Source: Dryas octopetala (Eukaryota > Streptophyta > Magnoliopsida > Rosales > Rosaceae). Taken from it: DNA of 64,000 nt. Below are positions 10,741 to 23,163 of this stretch, one piece after another (the stretch's first letter is position 1; every line of letters starts with the position of its first letter). The notes under the pieces are model-generated. The model did no database searches. It was not told the origin of the DNA and was given only the letters and a program-made list of their open reading frames with translations. A program made the translations under genes and the position numbers. The DNA lies in the NCBI GenBank assembly GCA_963921425.1, contig OY992833.1, positions 8,597,738 through 8,661,737 of the forward strand, in the 5' to 3' direction.

Positions 10741-13700
10741 TGATGAGTGTGCATTTTGCATCACTTTATGATACTAATTCCTTAACCTAGAGTGTTAGAA
10801 CTCGATATTTTGTGTTTCTTGTCTTGTTTTTGTGTTTTCAGGTCAAATGAAGCAGAAATGAGAAAAAAGAAGCAAATGGAGCCATTTTAGGACATTTCCT
10901 GGTCAAACCAGGAAAACGAGTGAAATCCTGGTCAAACCAGGAAAAGTGCAGAAATCCTAGTCAAATGAGGATTCCTAGTCACACTAGGAAACATCAAGTC
11001 CAGAACCATCATTGCGGAGCCAGAAATGTGAAATCCTGATTCGAATAGAAAATCTTGGTTGAACTAGGAAACCTAATCCAACTAGGGAAAGGAGTCCTAG
11101 TGACACTAAGAGACCCCAGGGGCAATATGGTCATTACGAGAAGTCGAAATAGATAAGGAATCTCTCATTTTCAAGGAATCCTAGTTGCACCAGGAAATGT
11201 TGTTCAACGTTCCAGAAGCTTCCAGAAGGTGGTGGACATCCATGGAAATGAATGGAGGGAAGAAATGAATTTGAATTCAAATGGAAATGAGGGGCAAAAT
11301 GGGAAGTCAAAAGTGGAGGGCCCATGGGCCCTAGGGATGCCGAACCTAGATGGGCCATGCATGCACATGCATGGGCCCAAACCCTAGCAGCCCAAAGGCC
11401 ATGCGCAAGGAGGAAGATGGCAGCCTATGCATGCGCATGCATGCCATGCAAACCCTAGCAGCCAAGGGGGCCCATGCGCAAGCCCAAGGTGACAAGCCCA
11501 AGGTGGAAGCCCATGGAGTGAAACCCTAGCCCATCTTGTGCAAGCCACTGAAGCCCAACATGCAAGCCCAAAGCCCAAGACCAGCAGCCCATGCGCAAGG
11601 AAGGGACCCTAGCTGGGCTAGGCGTGAATCACTTAATCCCAAGGAGCAGCCCATGCCGCAAGGCCTAATGCACCCTAACCCTAGCTGATGCCGCAAGCAA
11701 CAAGGACAAGGAACCCTAGCAGCCGCATGTTTCCTTCTCCTTGCCTCTCAAGGAATGCACCTCTATATATATCCCCTTCATTCAGAACCCTAGGGATCAA
11801 CTTTTCTCACCTCCAACTCTAGCCGAAATTCCTTTTTATTCCTTAGTTTTATTTTTTCTGTTCTAGGTTAGTTTTAGTTTAATTCTTGTGAGGGCTAGCC
11901 GAAGGTAGAGAGAGAGAGAGGAGTGGCGTGGCTGCAAGGAAGGACACCCCTAAGCCGCAAGCCCTAGCTCACCATAGCCGTGAGCCAAATTGCTTGTGCA
12001 AGGTGCCTTCTCTTCCTTGTCTTGCCGCAGCCCCTTCCCATTGTTTGTTTTGATTTTCGTTCTAGTTTCTATTTTAATTGTTGGTTTATGCTACTGAAGT
12101 TAATTAGTTTATGATTTTGAATTTATTTAATGCATGGTTCTGATTTCATTTAGTTGTTTATGTTTATGCAATTTAATTTATGCAATTTAATTTAGTTGTT
12201 TAGTTGTGCCTTTAATTTTGCGTTTCTGATTTTCATTAGCAAGCATGAATTGGGACTTTGTTTATTTGTTAGTTTCTGTTTTTATTTATTTCATTTAATT
12301 ATGTAGGTTAGTTATTCTATCTTGCATGTTAGTTGTAGGTCGATTAATGGATTTGCATGTTCTAACAAATCGTTTATCCGTCTCTTGGTCTGTTAGTTTG
12401 ATGTTTGCACGTATTAAATTTCCACTATCTATTAGAACCCCCGTCACTAGTTGTTTGCATCCTTTGACTGGCCACCTTAGGGTAATTGCATCTAGTTTAT
12501 CTGTTAGGTTTAGCTGTGAAATAGTCAAAGACACTGTTGATGTGTTTTCTTAGAACAAAATAAACAATTGTCTCATTCTAAGTTTACTCGCAAGTGCACG
12601 AATCGCATCAGTAGCAAAGCGTACAAGCACGAGGTCGATCCCACAGGGAATGGTTAATAAGCAACAAATCAATGCAATTAATCACTAGAATAACTAAATG
12701 GGGGGTTTTGAAAGATGGAAACACACGCACACATCACCACACGCACACACACTTTATTCTATCTTGCAATGTTAAGTTTTCAGTTTCAAATCAGATAAGC
12801 ATGCAATAACCATCCAAGGCTAATGACAGTTAATTTGAACACAACATATTAAAGTTTGACAGCTAAAAAGGTTTGGCTAGTTACTTTCTCGCCATTGTTC
12901 TCCTAATGCATAAACTAAGAGCTTCTTGGGCCTTCCTTAGCTAGTTAACCTACATGTTCCCTAGTTCAAGCTAAGGCAGCTGTTACCCATGCAGGAGTCA
13001 TTAAGTTTTATGAGAACGTCAAACATGCACAACATATAAGCTTTGACTATTTCCTTATAGAGGTCGCCCAACCCCACTACCAAGAATAATCCCTTATTCC
13101 CTTGTTACTTGTGGTTTAGTGTCTTTGACTATTTCACAGCTAAACCTAACAGATAAACTAGATACAATTACCCTAAGGTGGCCAGTCAAAGGATGCAAAC
13201 AACTAGTGACGGGGGTTCTAATAGATAGTGGAAATTTAATACGCGCAAACATCAAACTAACAGACCAAGAGACGGATAAACGATTTGTTAAAGCATACGA
13301 ATCCATTAATCGACCTACAACTAACATGCAAGATAAAATAACTAACCTACATAATTAAATAAAACAAATAAAAACAAAACAGCAACCAATAAACAAAATC
13401 CCAATTCACGCTTGCAAAAGGAAATCAGAAACGCAAAGTTAATGAATTTAAAGGCTTACACGAATTGAAATCAGAAATATAAAATTAAAGGACAACTAAA
13501 CAACGAAATCAGATTGCATAAATTAAATTGCATAAACATAAACAACTAACTAAAATCAGAACCAAAGCTACAACTAATGGAATTTAGAAACTTAATTAAA
13601 TAAATTCAGAGTCACAAGATAATTAATTCAGCAACATAAACTAACTTAAAATCAGAAAACTAGAAGAAAAATCAAAGAAACCAAGTGAGAGGGCTGCGGC

Positions 13701-13797
13701 AAGGCAAGAGAGAAGGCAACCTCCACAAGCAATTGGCTCACGGCTGGGGTGAGCTAGGGCTTGCGGCAATGGAGTCCTCCTTCCTTGCTTCCACGCC

Positions 13798-15874
13798 TGT
13801 TGAGTGCTCATTTTACACTATTTTAAGATACTAACTCCCTAACTCAGAGTGCAAGAACTCGATATTTTGTGTGTTGTTAGTTTGTTTTTGTTTTTATAGG
13901 ATAAAATGAGCAAAGAAGAGAAAAGAAGCCAAAAGGACCATTTTTAGACATTTTCTGGTCAAACTAGGAAAACAAGAGAAATCCTGGTCAAACCAGGAAA
14001 GGGGCCGAAATCCTAGTCGAATGAGGATTCCTAGTCACACTAGGAAACATCAAGTTCAGAACCATCATTGCGGAGCCAGAAATGAGAAATCCTGATTGGA
14101 ACAGGAAATCCTGGTTGAACTAGGAAACCTAACCCAACTAAGGAAAGGAGTCCTAATGACACTAGGAGACCCCAGGGGCAATATGGTCATTACGAGAAGT
14201 CAAAATGGATAAGGAATCCTTCATGTACAAGAAATCCTAGTCACACTAGGAAATGTTGGTCAAAGTCAACTCTACAAAGTCAAGGTTCCAGAAGCTTCTA
14301 GAAGGTGGTGGACATCCATGGGAATAAATGGAGGGTAGAAATGAATTCGAATTCAAATGGAAATGAGGGGCAAAATGGGAAGTCAAGGGTCAACTATGAA
14401 AAGTCAACAAGTCAAAAGGGCCATGGGCCTATGCAAATGCCGAAATCTGAGGGGCCATGCATGCATGCATGCACCAGCCCAAGATGAAGCCCAATGCGCA
14501 AGCCTGAAGGTGGCAGCCATGAAGTGAAATCCTAGGGGGCTGGCGTGTGGCACTTAAGCCCAAAGCCAAAGCCTTGCCACAAGCCCAAAGCCTTCCCTAA
14601 CCCTAGCAGCAGCCGCATCTCTCTTTTCCTTGCCTCCCAAGGTTTCCTCTCCTACTAATCTCTATAAATACATGTCTTCAATTCAGAAAAAGGGTTCTGA
14701 AGTGAGTTTTCTTCTCTTTTATTTTCGAAAACCCTAGCTAGTGTTTCTTCCTTGTCCTTGCCGCAGCCCCCATCACCTCCTTCTCTTATCTTTATTTTTC
14801 TGCTACAGCCACCTATCTTTGTGTTCTTTTATTTTTGGGCTGAACTGAAGAAGGAGGAGGAAGTCACGCTGCAGCCACCACCACCTAGTCACGCCACCTT
14901 GCAGCCACACCGTCCAAGGGTGGAGCCGCCTCCACCTCGTCATCCGTGGCTTGATTTCTTTTTCCCTTTCTTTTATTTTAATTGTTTTAATTATGCTTTC
15001 TTTATTTATGGATTTAATTATGTGTAGCTGAATATTGGGCTAGGGCTAGGATGAAGCCCTAGCGATGCTGCTTACTCTCACTATGGATTATTGATTTTTA
15101 ATTATTTACATGTTGACAAATCTTGGATCTTTGTTTAAATTGAATCTATTTGTTTCGCATCTTTGACTGATCACCTTAGGTTGCATGCATCTAGATATAT
15201 GTTGTGAAACTAAATAAGCTCGAAAGGATGATAGTTTCAATAGGCAACAAATGGATATCCTAAGATAATATTCATGAGAAAAGGGATCATAGAGGACATA
15301 GGGTACATTAATTTGGAGCTATGCGCTATGTGTTTGTCACTCTCACAGATCGTAATGACTCTTGCATGGGTAACAGCTGCCTTAGCTTAGCACTAGGGAA
15401 CATGCAAGTTAACTGGCTAAGGAAGGCCCAAGAAGCTCTTAGTTTATGCACAGTAAGGGGAGTAATTGCTAAAAGTAACTAGCCAAACCTTTTAGTAGAC
15501 GAACTTTGTTGACATGTTTATATATTGATTGTTAATATCCATAGTAGAGTGAATGGTATGCTAGTGGTGGATTCTAACCCCTAGTGTTTCTTTATTATTG
15601 TTTTATCCAAATTCATTCAGTTGTTATTTTAAAGTTTTGTCATTTATCTGTTAGTTTGTCTAGTCTCAAAAACCAATCAAAACCCCCCATTTGCGTGTGT
15701 GAGTTAGAGTTGATTTAATCGAATTTAATTAAGTTAGTGATCATAACACTAGTACAATTCTCCGTGGGATCGACCTCGTATTTGTAAACTTTGCTACTCC
15801 GCGATTCGTGCACTTGCGAGTTAACCTAGAGCTCAGAAAAGGTTATTTAATTTGCTCTAGGAAAACATACAACA
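13798..15874 (+). repeat. B1 5' LTR (type B)
   Basis: This LTR of 2077 bp runs from TGTTGAGTGCTCATTTTACAC to GGAAAACATACAACA. Its first 450 bp carry a palindrome array like that of type A (for example TCCTAGTCACACTAGGA near 14028). A TATA box is at 14663-14670. A proline-rich open frame (14752-15027) lies in the transcribed leader and is repeated at 32294-32569; it looks like low-complexity sequence. The U5 shares the GTGGGATCGACCTCG...GATTCGTGCACTTGCGAG module with types A and C. Confidence 0.93.
14663..14670 (+). promoter_or_regulatory. Putative TATA box of B1 5' LTR
   Basis: TATAAATA in CTCTATAAATACATG, after a CCTTGCCTCCCAAGG tract. It is conserved at the same place in B2 (58198-58205). 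Confidence 0.65.
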
Positions 15875-15880
15875 AGTTTT

Positions 15881-15898
15881 TGGCGCCGTTGCCGGGGA
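15881..15898 (+). other. B1 primer-binding site (tRNA-Asp)
   Basis: TGGCGCCGTTGCCGGGGA is a perfect complement of the last 18 bases of plant tRNA-Asp including CCA. Six bases separate it from the LTR end. Confidence 0.93.
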
Positions 15899-16013
15899 AT
15901 TGTTATTTGTGTTGATTGCTAGTTTAATTAACTTTAGTTAAGTCATTTTAGTTAGGTTTTATTTTCTGTTTTCATTATTGGTTCTTGCTGATTTCTCTTA
16001 TTTCTAAGGTACA

Positions 16014-17375
16014 ATGGAAGAGTCAAATTCGAAGATCACCCCCCTTTCACGTGCAGAAGGCCAAAAGGTGTTGAGTGCGTACAAGGGCAGGCCGAGACTC
16101 AATTGGACACCGTTAAGGATGAGGTCAACTCTTGTGTCGCCGAGAGGGAGTGAATCTGAAGAAGCATACGAAGAAGAGAAATCAGAAGAGGAAGTCGAGG
16201 AGACCCTGCAGCCGAAAGCCTCTCAAATGAGAATACCTTTGAGTGATTATTCGTCTCCAACACTTCTAGCTCAACCAACGTGCATTGCTTACTCTCAAGT
16301 GGAAGTTGATTTTGAACTTTCAAGTGGGACAATCAAACTTCTTCCATCATTTCATGGTTTAGAAGGAGAAGATCCCTACGTGCATCTTAAGGAATTTCAT
16401 GCGATATGCGAGATTGGCAAGCTGAGGGGGTTGAGCGATGATCAAAGGAAGTTAAGGTTATTTCCATTCTCTCTTAAAGATAAAGCTAAACATTGGTTGT
16501 TTTCCTTGCAGGTCGCTTCTATTAAAACATGGGAAGAATTGGCATCTAACTTTCTGTTGAGATTCTATCCAGTTAGCAAGACTACCATTATGAGGAAGCA
16601 GATCTTAGGGTTTACACAATCAGAGGACGAAGTGTTTCATGAGAGTTGGGAAAGGTACCAAGAGCTTCTGACTTCTTGTCCACACCATAATTTTGCCCCA
16701 TGGATGCAGATTGAGTATTTTTATGAGGGTTTATTAGATCAAGATCGTAATATGGTGGATATGACATGTGGAGGATCACTGAAAAAGAAGACTTTTGAGG
16801 AAGCATGGACACTCTTTGACACATTGGCACTGAGTTCACAGCAGTGGAATAGACGGAAAAGAGTGGAAAAGAAATCAGCTATGGAAGCTGAGATGTCTGA
16901 ACTTAAGCAAATGATACAGGTTCTGATGGCGAATCAAGGAGCTAGGTCATCACAAGGAGAGCCATGTTTTGAGGTTGAAAAAGTTCAAGTTAGACCGAGT
17001 GTACAGTCCCCTGTTAAGCAACGAAGTACTTATTTGGAGGACATGATTGCCGCACTAGCTCAGAGTACAACTTCGATGTCTAATGATACCAAGTCATTCA
17101 TGAACAAAACTGAGGAGCAGTTGAATGTCACAGCTAAAGCTATTTCAAGTTTGGAAGCCCAATTGGAACAAGTGACTTTAACTTTGGACAAAGTGGTAAA
17201 GGGTGCTCCAATTCAGGATAAGGCCGAAGCAATCACTACTTTGAGAAGTGGGAAAGTGATTGACAACAAAGTGGGCACCACCAAAGATGATAATGCAGGC
17301 AATGAGGATGAAGTTGAGATGTTAGAGCCTGAACAAGTGGAAAAGTACAAGAGGGATAAAGTTAAGGTTAAGGAT
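16014..17375 (+). pseudogene. B1 gag-pol, first part: gag (capsid) up to the A2 insertion
   Basis: This part encodes 454 residues from ATG 16014 (MEESNSKITPLS). An acidic N-terminus is followed by the retrotransposon gag domain (about residues 100-285; LLPSFHGLEGEDP, LRLFPFSLKDKAKHWLF, HESWERYQELLTSCPHHN, LSSQQW). A coiled-coil-like stretch follows (about 345-400; TTSMSNDTKSFMNKTEEQ). It stops at codon GAT because A2 entered there. The frame continues in phase at 25690 once A2 and one TSD copy are discounted. There is no CCHC knuckle. The gag forms the virus-like particle. The H0 gag on the other strand is its close relative. Confidence 0.9.
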
Positions 17376-19897
17376 TGATGAGTGTGCATTTTGCATCACT
17401 TTATGATACTAATTCCCTAACCTAGAGTGTTAGAACTCGCTATTTTGTGTTTCTTGTCTTGTTTTTGTGTTTTCAGGTCAAATGGAGCAGAAATGAGAAA
17501 AAGAAGCAAATGGAGCCATTTTGGGACATTTCCTGGTCAAACCAGGAAAACGAGTGAAATCCTGGTCAAACCAGGAAAAGTGCATAAATCCTAGTCAAAT
17601 GAGGATTCCTAGTCACACTAGGAAACATCAAGTCCAGAACCATCATTGCAGAGCCAGAAATGTGAAATCCTGATTCGAACAAGAAATCCTGGTTGAACCT
17701 AACCCAACTAGGAAACCTAACCCAACTAGGGAAAGGAGTCCTAGTGACACTAGGAGACCCCAGGGGCAATATGGTCATTACGAGAAGTCGAAATGGATAA
17801 GGAATCTCTCATTTTCAAGAAATCCTAGTTGCACCAGGAAATGTTTTTCAAGGTTCCAGAAGCTTCCAGAAGGTGGTGCACATCCATGGAAATGAATGGA
17901 GGGAAGAAATGAATTTGAATTCAAATGGAAATGAGGGGCAAAATGGGAAGTCAAAAGTGTAGGGCCCATGGGCCCTAGGGATGCCGAACCAAGTGGGCCA
18001 TGCATGCACATGCATGGGCCCAAATCCTAGCAGCCCAAAAGCCACACGCAAGGAGGTAGATGGCAGCCATGCATGCGCATGCATGCCATGCAAACCCTAG
18101 CAAGACAAGGGGCCATGCGCAAGCCCAAAGGTGACAAGCCAAAGATGGAAGCCCATGGAGTGAAACCCTAGCCCATCTTGTGCAAGCAACTGAAGCCCAA
18201 CATGGAAGCCCAACATGCAAGCCCAAAGCCCAAGACTACCAGCCCATGCGCCAAGGAGGGACCCTAGCTAGGCTAGGCGTGAGCCACTTAAGCCCAAAGG
18301 GAGCAGCCCATGCCGCAAGCCCAAGGTGCAGCCAGCCCTAGCTGATGCCGCAAGGAACTAGGAAAGCAAACCCTAGCCAGCCGCAAGTTGCTCTTCCTTG
18401 CCTCTCAAGGAAGGCTTCTCCTATTTAAACCCCCTCCATTCAGACTTTGAGGATCACTTTTTCTCCTCCTAGTTCAGCCGAAACCTCTCCCCCTTCTAGT
18501 TTTATTTTTTCTGTTTTAGGATTTTATTTTCAGCTTTTATTTCTCTTGTAAGGTGAGCCGAATTCAGAGAGAGACTTAGAGAGAGGGTGGCGTGACAAGT
18601 GAGAAGGAAGGACCACCTGCTGCCGCAAGCCCAAGCTCACCTTGCCGTGAGCCAATTGCTTGTGTTAGGTGCCTCCTTCTTCCTCTCTCCTTGCCGCAGC
18701 CCCCATGTGCTTGCACCTCTGATTTTTGCTTTCTTTTTCCTTCTAGTTTCAGATTTAATGTTGGATATTGGTTTCTGAATTTATTTAATTTATAGCTTTG
18801 GTTCTGATTTTAGTTAGTTGTTATTTAATCTTTGCAATCTGATTTTATTTAGTTATCTCTTTATTGCTTTCAATTCATGTTGCTGAGTTCCCTTTGTTTA
18901 TGCTTTTAATTTCTTTAATTTTACGTTTCTGATTTCATTTAAATTATGCACTTTAAATTAGTTGTTTAGTTTATGCTTCTAAGTTTGTTTAATTTGCGTT
19001 TCTGATTTCCGTTAACAAGCATGAATTGGGATTTTATTTATTTGTTGCTGTTTTGTTTCTTTTATTTGTTTTATTTAATTATGTAGGTTAGTTATTCTAT
19101 CTTGCATGTTAGTTGTAGGTCGATTAATGGATTCGTATGCTTTAACAAATCGTTTATCCGTCTCTTGGTCTGTTAGTTTGATGTTTGCACATATTAAATT
19201 TCCACTATCTATTAGAACCCCCGTCACTAGTTGTTTGCATCCTTTGACTGGCCACCTTAGGGTAATTGCATCTAGTTTATCTGTTAGGTTTAGCTGTGAA
19301 ATAGTCAAAGATACTAAATCACAAGTAACAAGGGAATAAGGGATTATTCTTGGTAGTGGGGTTGGGCGACCTCTATAAGGAAATAGTCAAAGCTTATATG
19401 TTGTGCATGTTTGACGTTCTCATAAAACTTAATGACTCCTGCATGGGTAACAGCTGCCTTAGCTTGAACTAGGGAACATGTAGGTTAACTAGCTAAGGAA
19501 GGCCCAAGAAGCTCTTAGTTTATGCATTAGGAGAACAATGGCGAGAAAGTAACTAGCCAAACCTTTTTAGCTGTCAAACTTTAATATGTTGTGTTCAAAT
19601 TAACTGTCATTAGCCTTGGATGGTTATTGCATGCTTATCTGATTTGAAACTGAAAATTAACCTTGCAAGATAGAATAAAGTGTGTGTGCGTGTGGTGATG
19701 TGTGTGTGTGTTTCCATCTTTCAAAACCCCCCATTTAGTTATTCTAGTGATTATTTGCACTGATTTGTTGTATATTAACCATTCCCTGTGGGATCGACCT
19801 CGTGCTTGTACGCTTTGCTACTGATGCGATTCGTGCACTTGCGAGTAAACTTAGAATGAGATAATTGTTTATTTTATTCTAAGAAAACACATCAACA
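17376..19897 (+). repeat. A2 5' LTR (type A)
   Basis: 2522 bp, TGATGAGTGTGC to CACATCAACA. It carries the palindrome array (about 17530-17830), the TGGGCC/AAACCCTA/CATGCATG block (about 17960-18200), a TATA-like TATTTAAA at 18422-18429 and a long R-U5. Compared with E1, the 3' leader has extra sequence around 18780-18960. Confidence 0.93.
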
Positions 19898-19903
19898 AGT
19901 TTT

Positions 19904-19921
19904 TGGCGCCGTTGCCGGGGA
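19904..19921 (+). other. A2 primer-binding site (tRNA-Asp)
   Basis: TGGCGCCGTTGCCGGGGA is a perfect tRNA-Asp complement, six bases after the 5' LTR. Confidence 0.93.
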
Positions 19922-20080
19922 ATGGTGTCTAATATCAATGAATTGGTGTAATTAGTCATTAGAATTAGGTTATATTAGTTAGATTTCAGTTTTTGTTAAT
20001 TTCTAGTTTTTAATAAATGCAATGCCTTTATGAGCAGTCTTTCTACTGATTGTGTGTTTGCTCTTGATTAGGTGTATTTT

Positions 20081-21137
20081 ATGAACCTTGAACTTGTTGC
20101 AAGGTTGGAGAGGCTCAAAAAAGGAAACTTTAGGTACATCTCAAGGCAGCCCTCTACCTAGCGCATCAGATTCGAGTAGTGAGGATATTGGAAGCGTCGA
20201 AATGGCTGAAGCAAATGAGAATGTGCCGCAGCCCTTGAGTCACTTTTCAGCACCCTCGCTGCCCACTCAACCGAAGGGGAAGTTGCCTAGTCAGTCCATC
20301 CTCAACCCGAAGAATGAGGAGCATGTAAATGCCATTTTGAGGACTACTCCAAGAAAAAGAGTTAGAGTGGTGAAAACTAAGGAAGTGATTGAGATCAGTG
20401 ATAGTGAAGAAGAGGAGGATCCGGAAATGATTGAAGAGAAAGCTGATACACGTGTGATTCCCCTCATTCCGGACATCGACATTACTAAGTTTCCAGCAAC
20501 CATGAGGAAGTTGAAGTCTATTGAGAAGAAGGTTGAGGAGCAAGGGCATAGTCACAACGTTCCTAGGGAGATTTGTGGTTATATCTTTGCATCTTTTCCA
20601 AGCAAGAAGAAGGATCCGGGCTCGTTGGTCATACCATGCAGCATAGGGGAGCATAAGATCACCAATGCCTTAGTTGACAATGGTTCAGCTATCAATGTCA
20701 TGCCGCTGGTTGTGTTCGAGAGGCTTGGATTTAAGGAGGCTGATTTGCAACCATTTGATGTGGACATTCGCTTCGCCAACTCTTCAGCCCAAAAAGCTTG
20801 TGGTATGCTTGTGGATGTTTTGGTTAAATGTCGTAAATTACTAATCCCCTCTGATTTCATAGTGCTAGATGTGCCGACGATTCCGGGCGACGTCTCTATT
20901 ATTCTTGGGAGACCGTTTTTGTGCACCTCTAACATGGAGTACAAAGCATTGGAGAGCGCCATGACGATTCGGTACTACACCAAGCGAGAGCTGTATGTGC
21001 TCACTTCCGAGATGCCAGAAAACGAGGAGGTCACTTTTTATGGAGAGGAGAAGTCCGAGATGGAGAGCTTCCTCAGTTCGTTCCTAGGGAATGCCGAGAG
21101 TAGCAATGGCAAGAGGAAGAGGAAAGGACGCAAGTAA
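20081..21137 (+). pseudogene. A2 gag-protease remnant lacking the capsid domain
   Basis: The ATG at 20081 (MNLELVARL) matches E5, but one extra base in the A-run near 20115 shifts the frame, so the long open stretch that follows has no ATG of its own. At about 20272 the sequence jumps from the N-terminal segment (LSHFSAPSLPTQP) to KGKLPSQ. Compared with E5 this removes 1071 bp, exactly 357 codons, containing the entire capsid domain and linker. The protease part (DNGS near 20676, ILGRPF, basic tail) is intact and open to 21137. It is unlikely to make particles. Confidence 0.85.
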
Positions 21138-23148
21138 AGGAGATGGCAATGTCAGGCTGAAGACAGAAAAACAAGCGCTTATTGGGAGGCAACCCAAGTT
21201 TTTGTTTCGAATAATGGAGGAGAAGTCATTGAGGATCAAGGAGGCCACGCCTACCCTTGGAGTGTCCACGCTAGCGTATGCAAGTAAACAGTTTCTTTAT
21301 TTCGCTTCATAAGACAATTTTTCATTTTGGTGTGTTTATATTGTTTTGGATGTTTGCAATTTCCCGTTTCGCTTAATTTGATCATTCTTGCATTTATTTC
21401 ATATACATTGAGGGCAATGTATCATTTAAGTGTGGGGGGAAGGGCAATTGTCAATTGTTAGTGTTTTTAGGTTAGAACAAGTGTTTAGGGTGTTTTAAGT
21501 GTTTTTGAGTGTTTTTAGAAAAAGAAAAAAAATCTTCGTTTTTAGTGTTTTTAGGTGTTTTTAGGTTAGGAAAAAAACTTTTTCTTTTGTTTTTAAACTT
21601 AGGGTGTCAAAACCCACATCAAAATGCACGTTTTCGTTAGATCTCATTCACCTTAGTGATGGATGTGATTCTTTTGAAGTGTGCGACATTGTTTTAAAAA
21701 CAAAAAGTTTTTGAGTCATTTTGGTTGTTTCAGGTCGTTTTGAGTCCCCAACTAATTGATTTGAGTGTGCATGATTGTTATGAGCATGTTTTAGTATTGT
21801 GTGTATATTTAGTGTTCTTCTCATTCTAATAGTGTTCCATAACATATCTTGCAATTCTATGTCATTTGGCCTTGTTGATATGAATTTAGGTTGTGATTAG
21901 CATTACTAATGACTATATGCATGATAGAGTAGACTTGCATGACCTAAGTGAGCTTTTGAGCCCTGTTCTTCAATTCTTGAGTGTTGCGCGCCACTCTAAT
22001 TCTATCATTGTCATATAAGTCGTTGTTTTGATCTCATTGTCTTTCATTTGGTCATTTGCTTGGAATATGCATAATCTTGAGTCAATGAGCTAGAACTCTT
22101 TTCTTGTGTACACAAAGCATGCCGTATTTGCATAACTCTTGAGAAATGAATTTAGGCCCTGTTTGTGTACCCCATAGCCTGAAAGCCTACCCATTACATG
22201 TTTTATCCTTAGTTACCCATTTTGAGCCTTTTAAGCCGTTTTCTTTGTTACCCCATACCAAACCCTAAGTTTGGGGGTGTATCACCCCTTTCATCCGTTT
22301 TACCCTTTTTATGGTATTGCAAGTTGTTTACATGTTGATTGAGGTGAAAAAGAAGTGAAAATGCATAGCTTATACAAAAATGTGTTAGAAAAGTATGTAT
22401 GCCGTACCCAAAGAAAAGAAAAAGAAAAGAAATCAAAGAAAAGAGATGGGACGGTTTCAAAAAAAAAAAAAAAAAAAAGTGAGCAAAAAGAGCTCAAGTG
22501 GAGCTATGAAGTGCAAAGAAGTAAAAGTGTACCTCAGAATGTTCTAGTGATGCTTGCAATTCCATGAAATTAGCCCTTTGTGTTTCCTTTTCATTTCAAT
22601 ACCCTATCCTAGCCTAAGCCTTCATTATAACCCTATTAAAGCCCTAGCTGATCTCAAGAGTGTGTATTATACTTATGTGGAGTCTATTCAAGAAGGGAGC
22701 CTATGGCTATTGATTCTATTTCAAGCATTTGTATTCCTTTCATGAGATCAGTATTCTTTCTAAAATGTGCCTTTATTTCATGAACATATGTGAGCTAATT
22801 GTTTTCGTTACATATTTCCTCTCACATATACTTTGAGTGCACATATCAACCCAATTCTTGAGTGTTTATCATTGAGAGTATGCCATGGTGAGGATTGGAG
22901 TTGAATCTATTATGTATGTATTGATTTAGTTCTGTTTGTCTAAAACTTGGATTTGTGTCAAGGATGGCCTATATGACAATAGAGGAGCGAGGTATGTTAT
23001 TTGAAATGTTATTAGAATTTGAAGAATACAATGTATATGCCTTGCTGTCTTATGTGATTAATGGTTGTGCGCATGAATTCAGTTGTTGGGATGTTGGAGT
23101 CAGTCTTGAGTCTTTTCTTTCCTTTATTTGCTCGAGGACTAGCAAAAT
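21138..23148 (+). other. A2 noncoding 3' region with conserved hairpins
   Basis: This has the same layout as in E1: hairpin 1 at 21182-21197, hairpin 2 at 21405-21420 followed by AAGTGTGGGGGG, and hairpin 3 at 22258-22274. There is an A-run near 22460. The 62-codon open frame before the polypurine tract is intact (22964-23152), but the hydrophobic one upstream is frameshifted. No other gene is seen. Confidence 0.72.
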
Positions 23149-23163
23149 CTAAGTTTGGGGGTG
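23149..23163 (+). other. A2 polypurine tract
   Basis: CTAAGTTTGGGGGTG abuts the TG of the A2 3' LTR. Confidence 0.9.

Noticed and set aside
12580-12650. CGAGGTCGATCCCACAGGG in reversed U5 as a tRNA-like B box
   Set aside because: It lacks a base of the GGTTCGANTCC consensus, no A box or cloverleaf is visible, and it is explained as the conserved U5 module.
14752-15027. Proline-rich open frame repeated at 32294-32569
   Set aside because: It lies in the transcribed leader of the two B1 LTRs, is repeated only because the LTRs are, and is replaced by a different low-complexity frame in B2.
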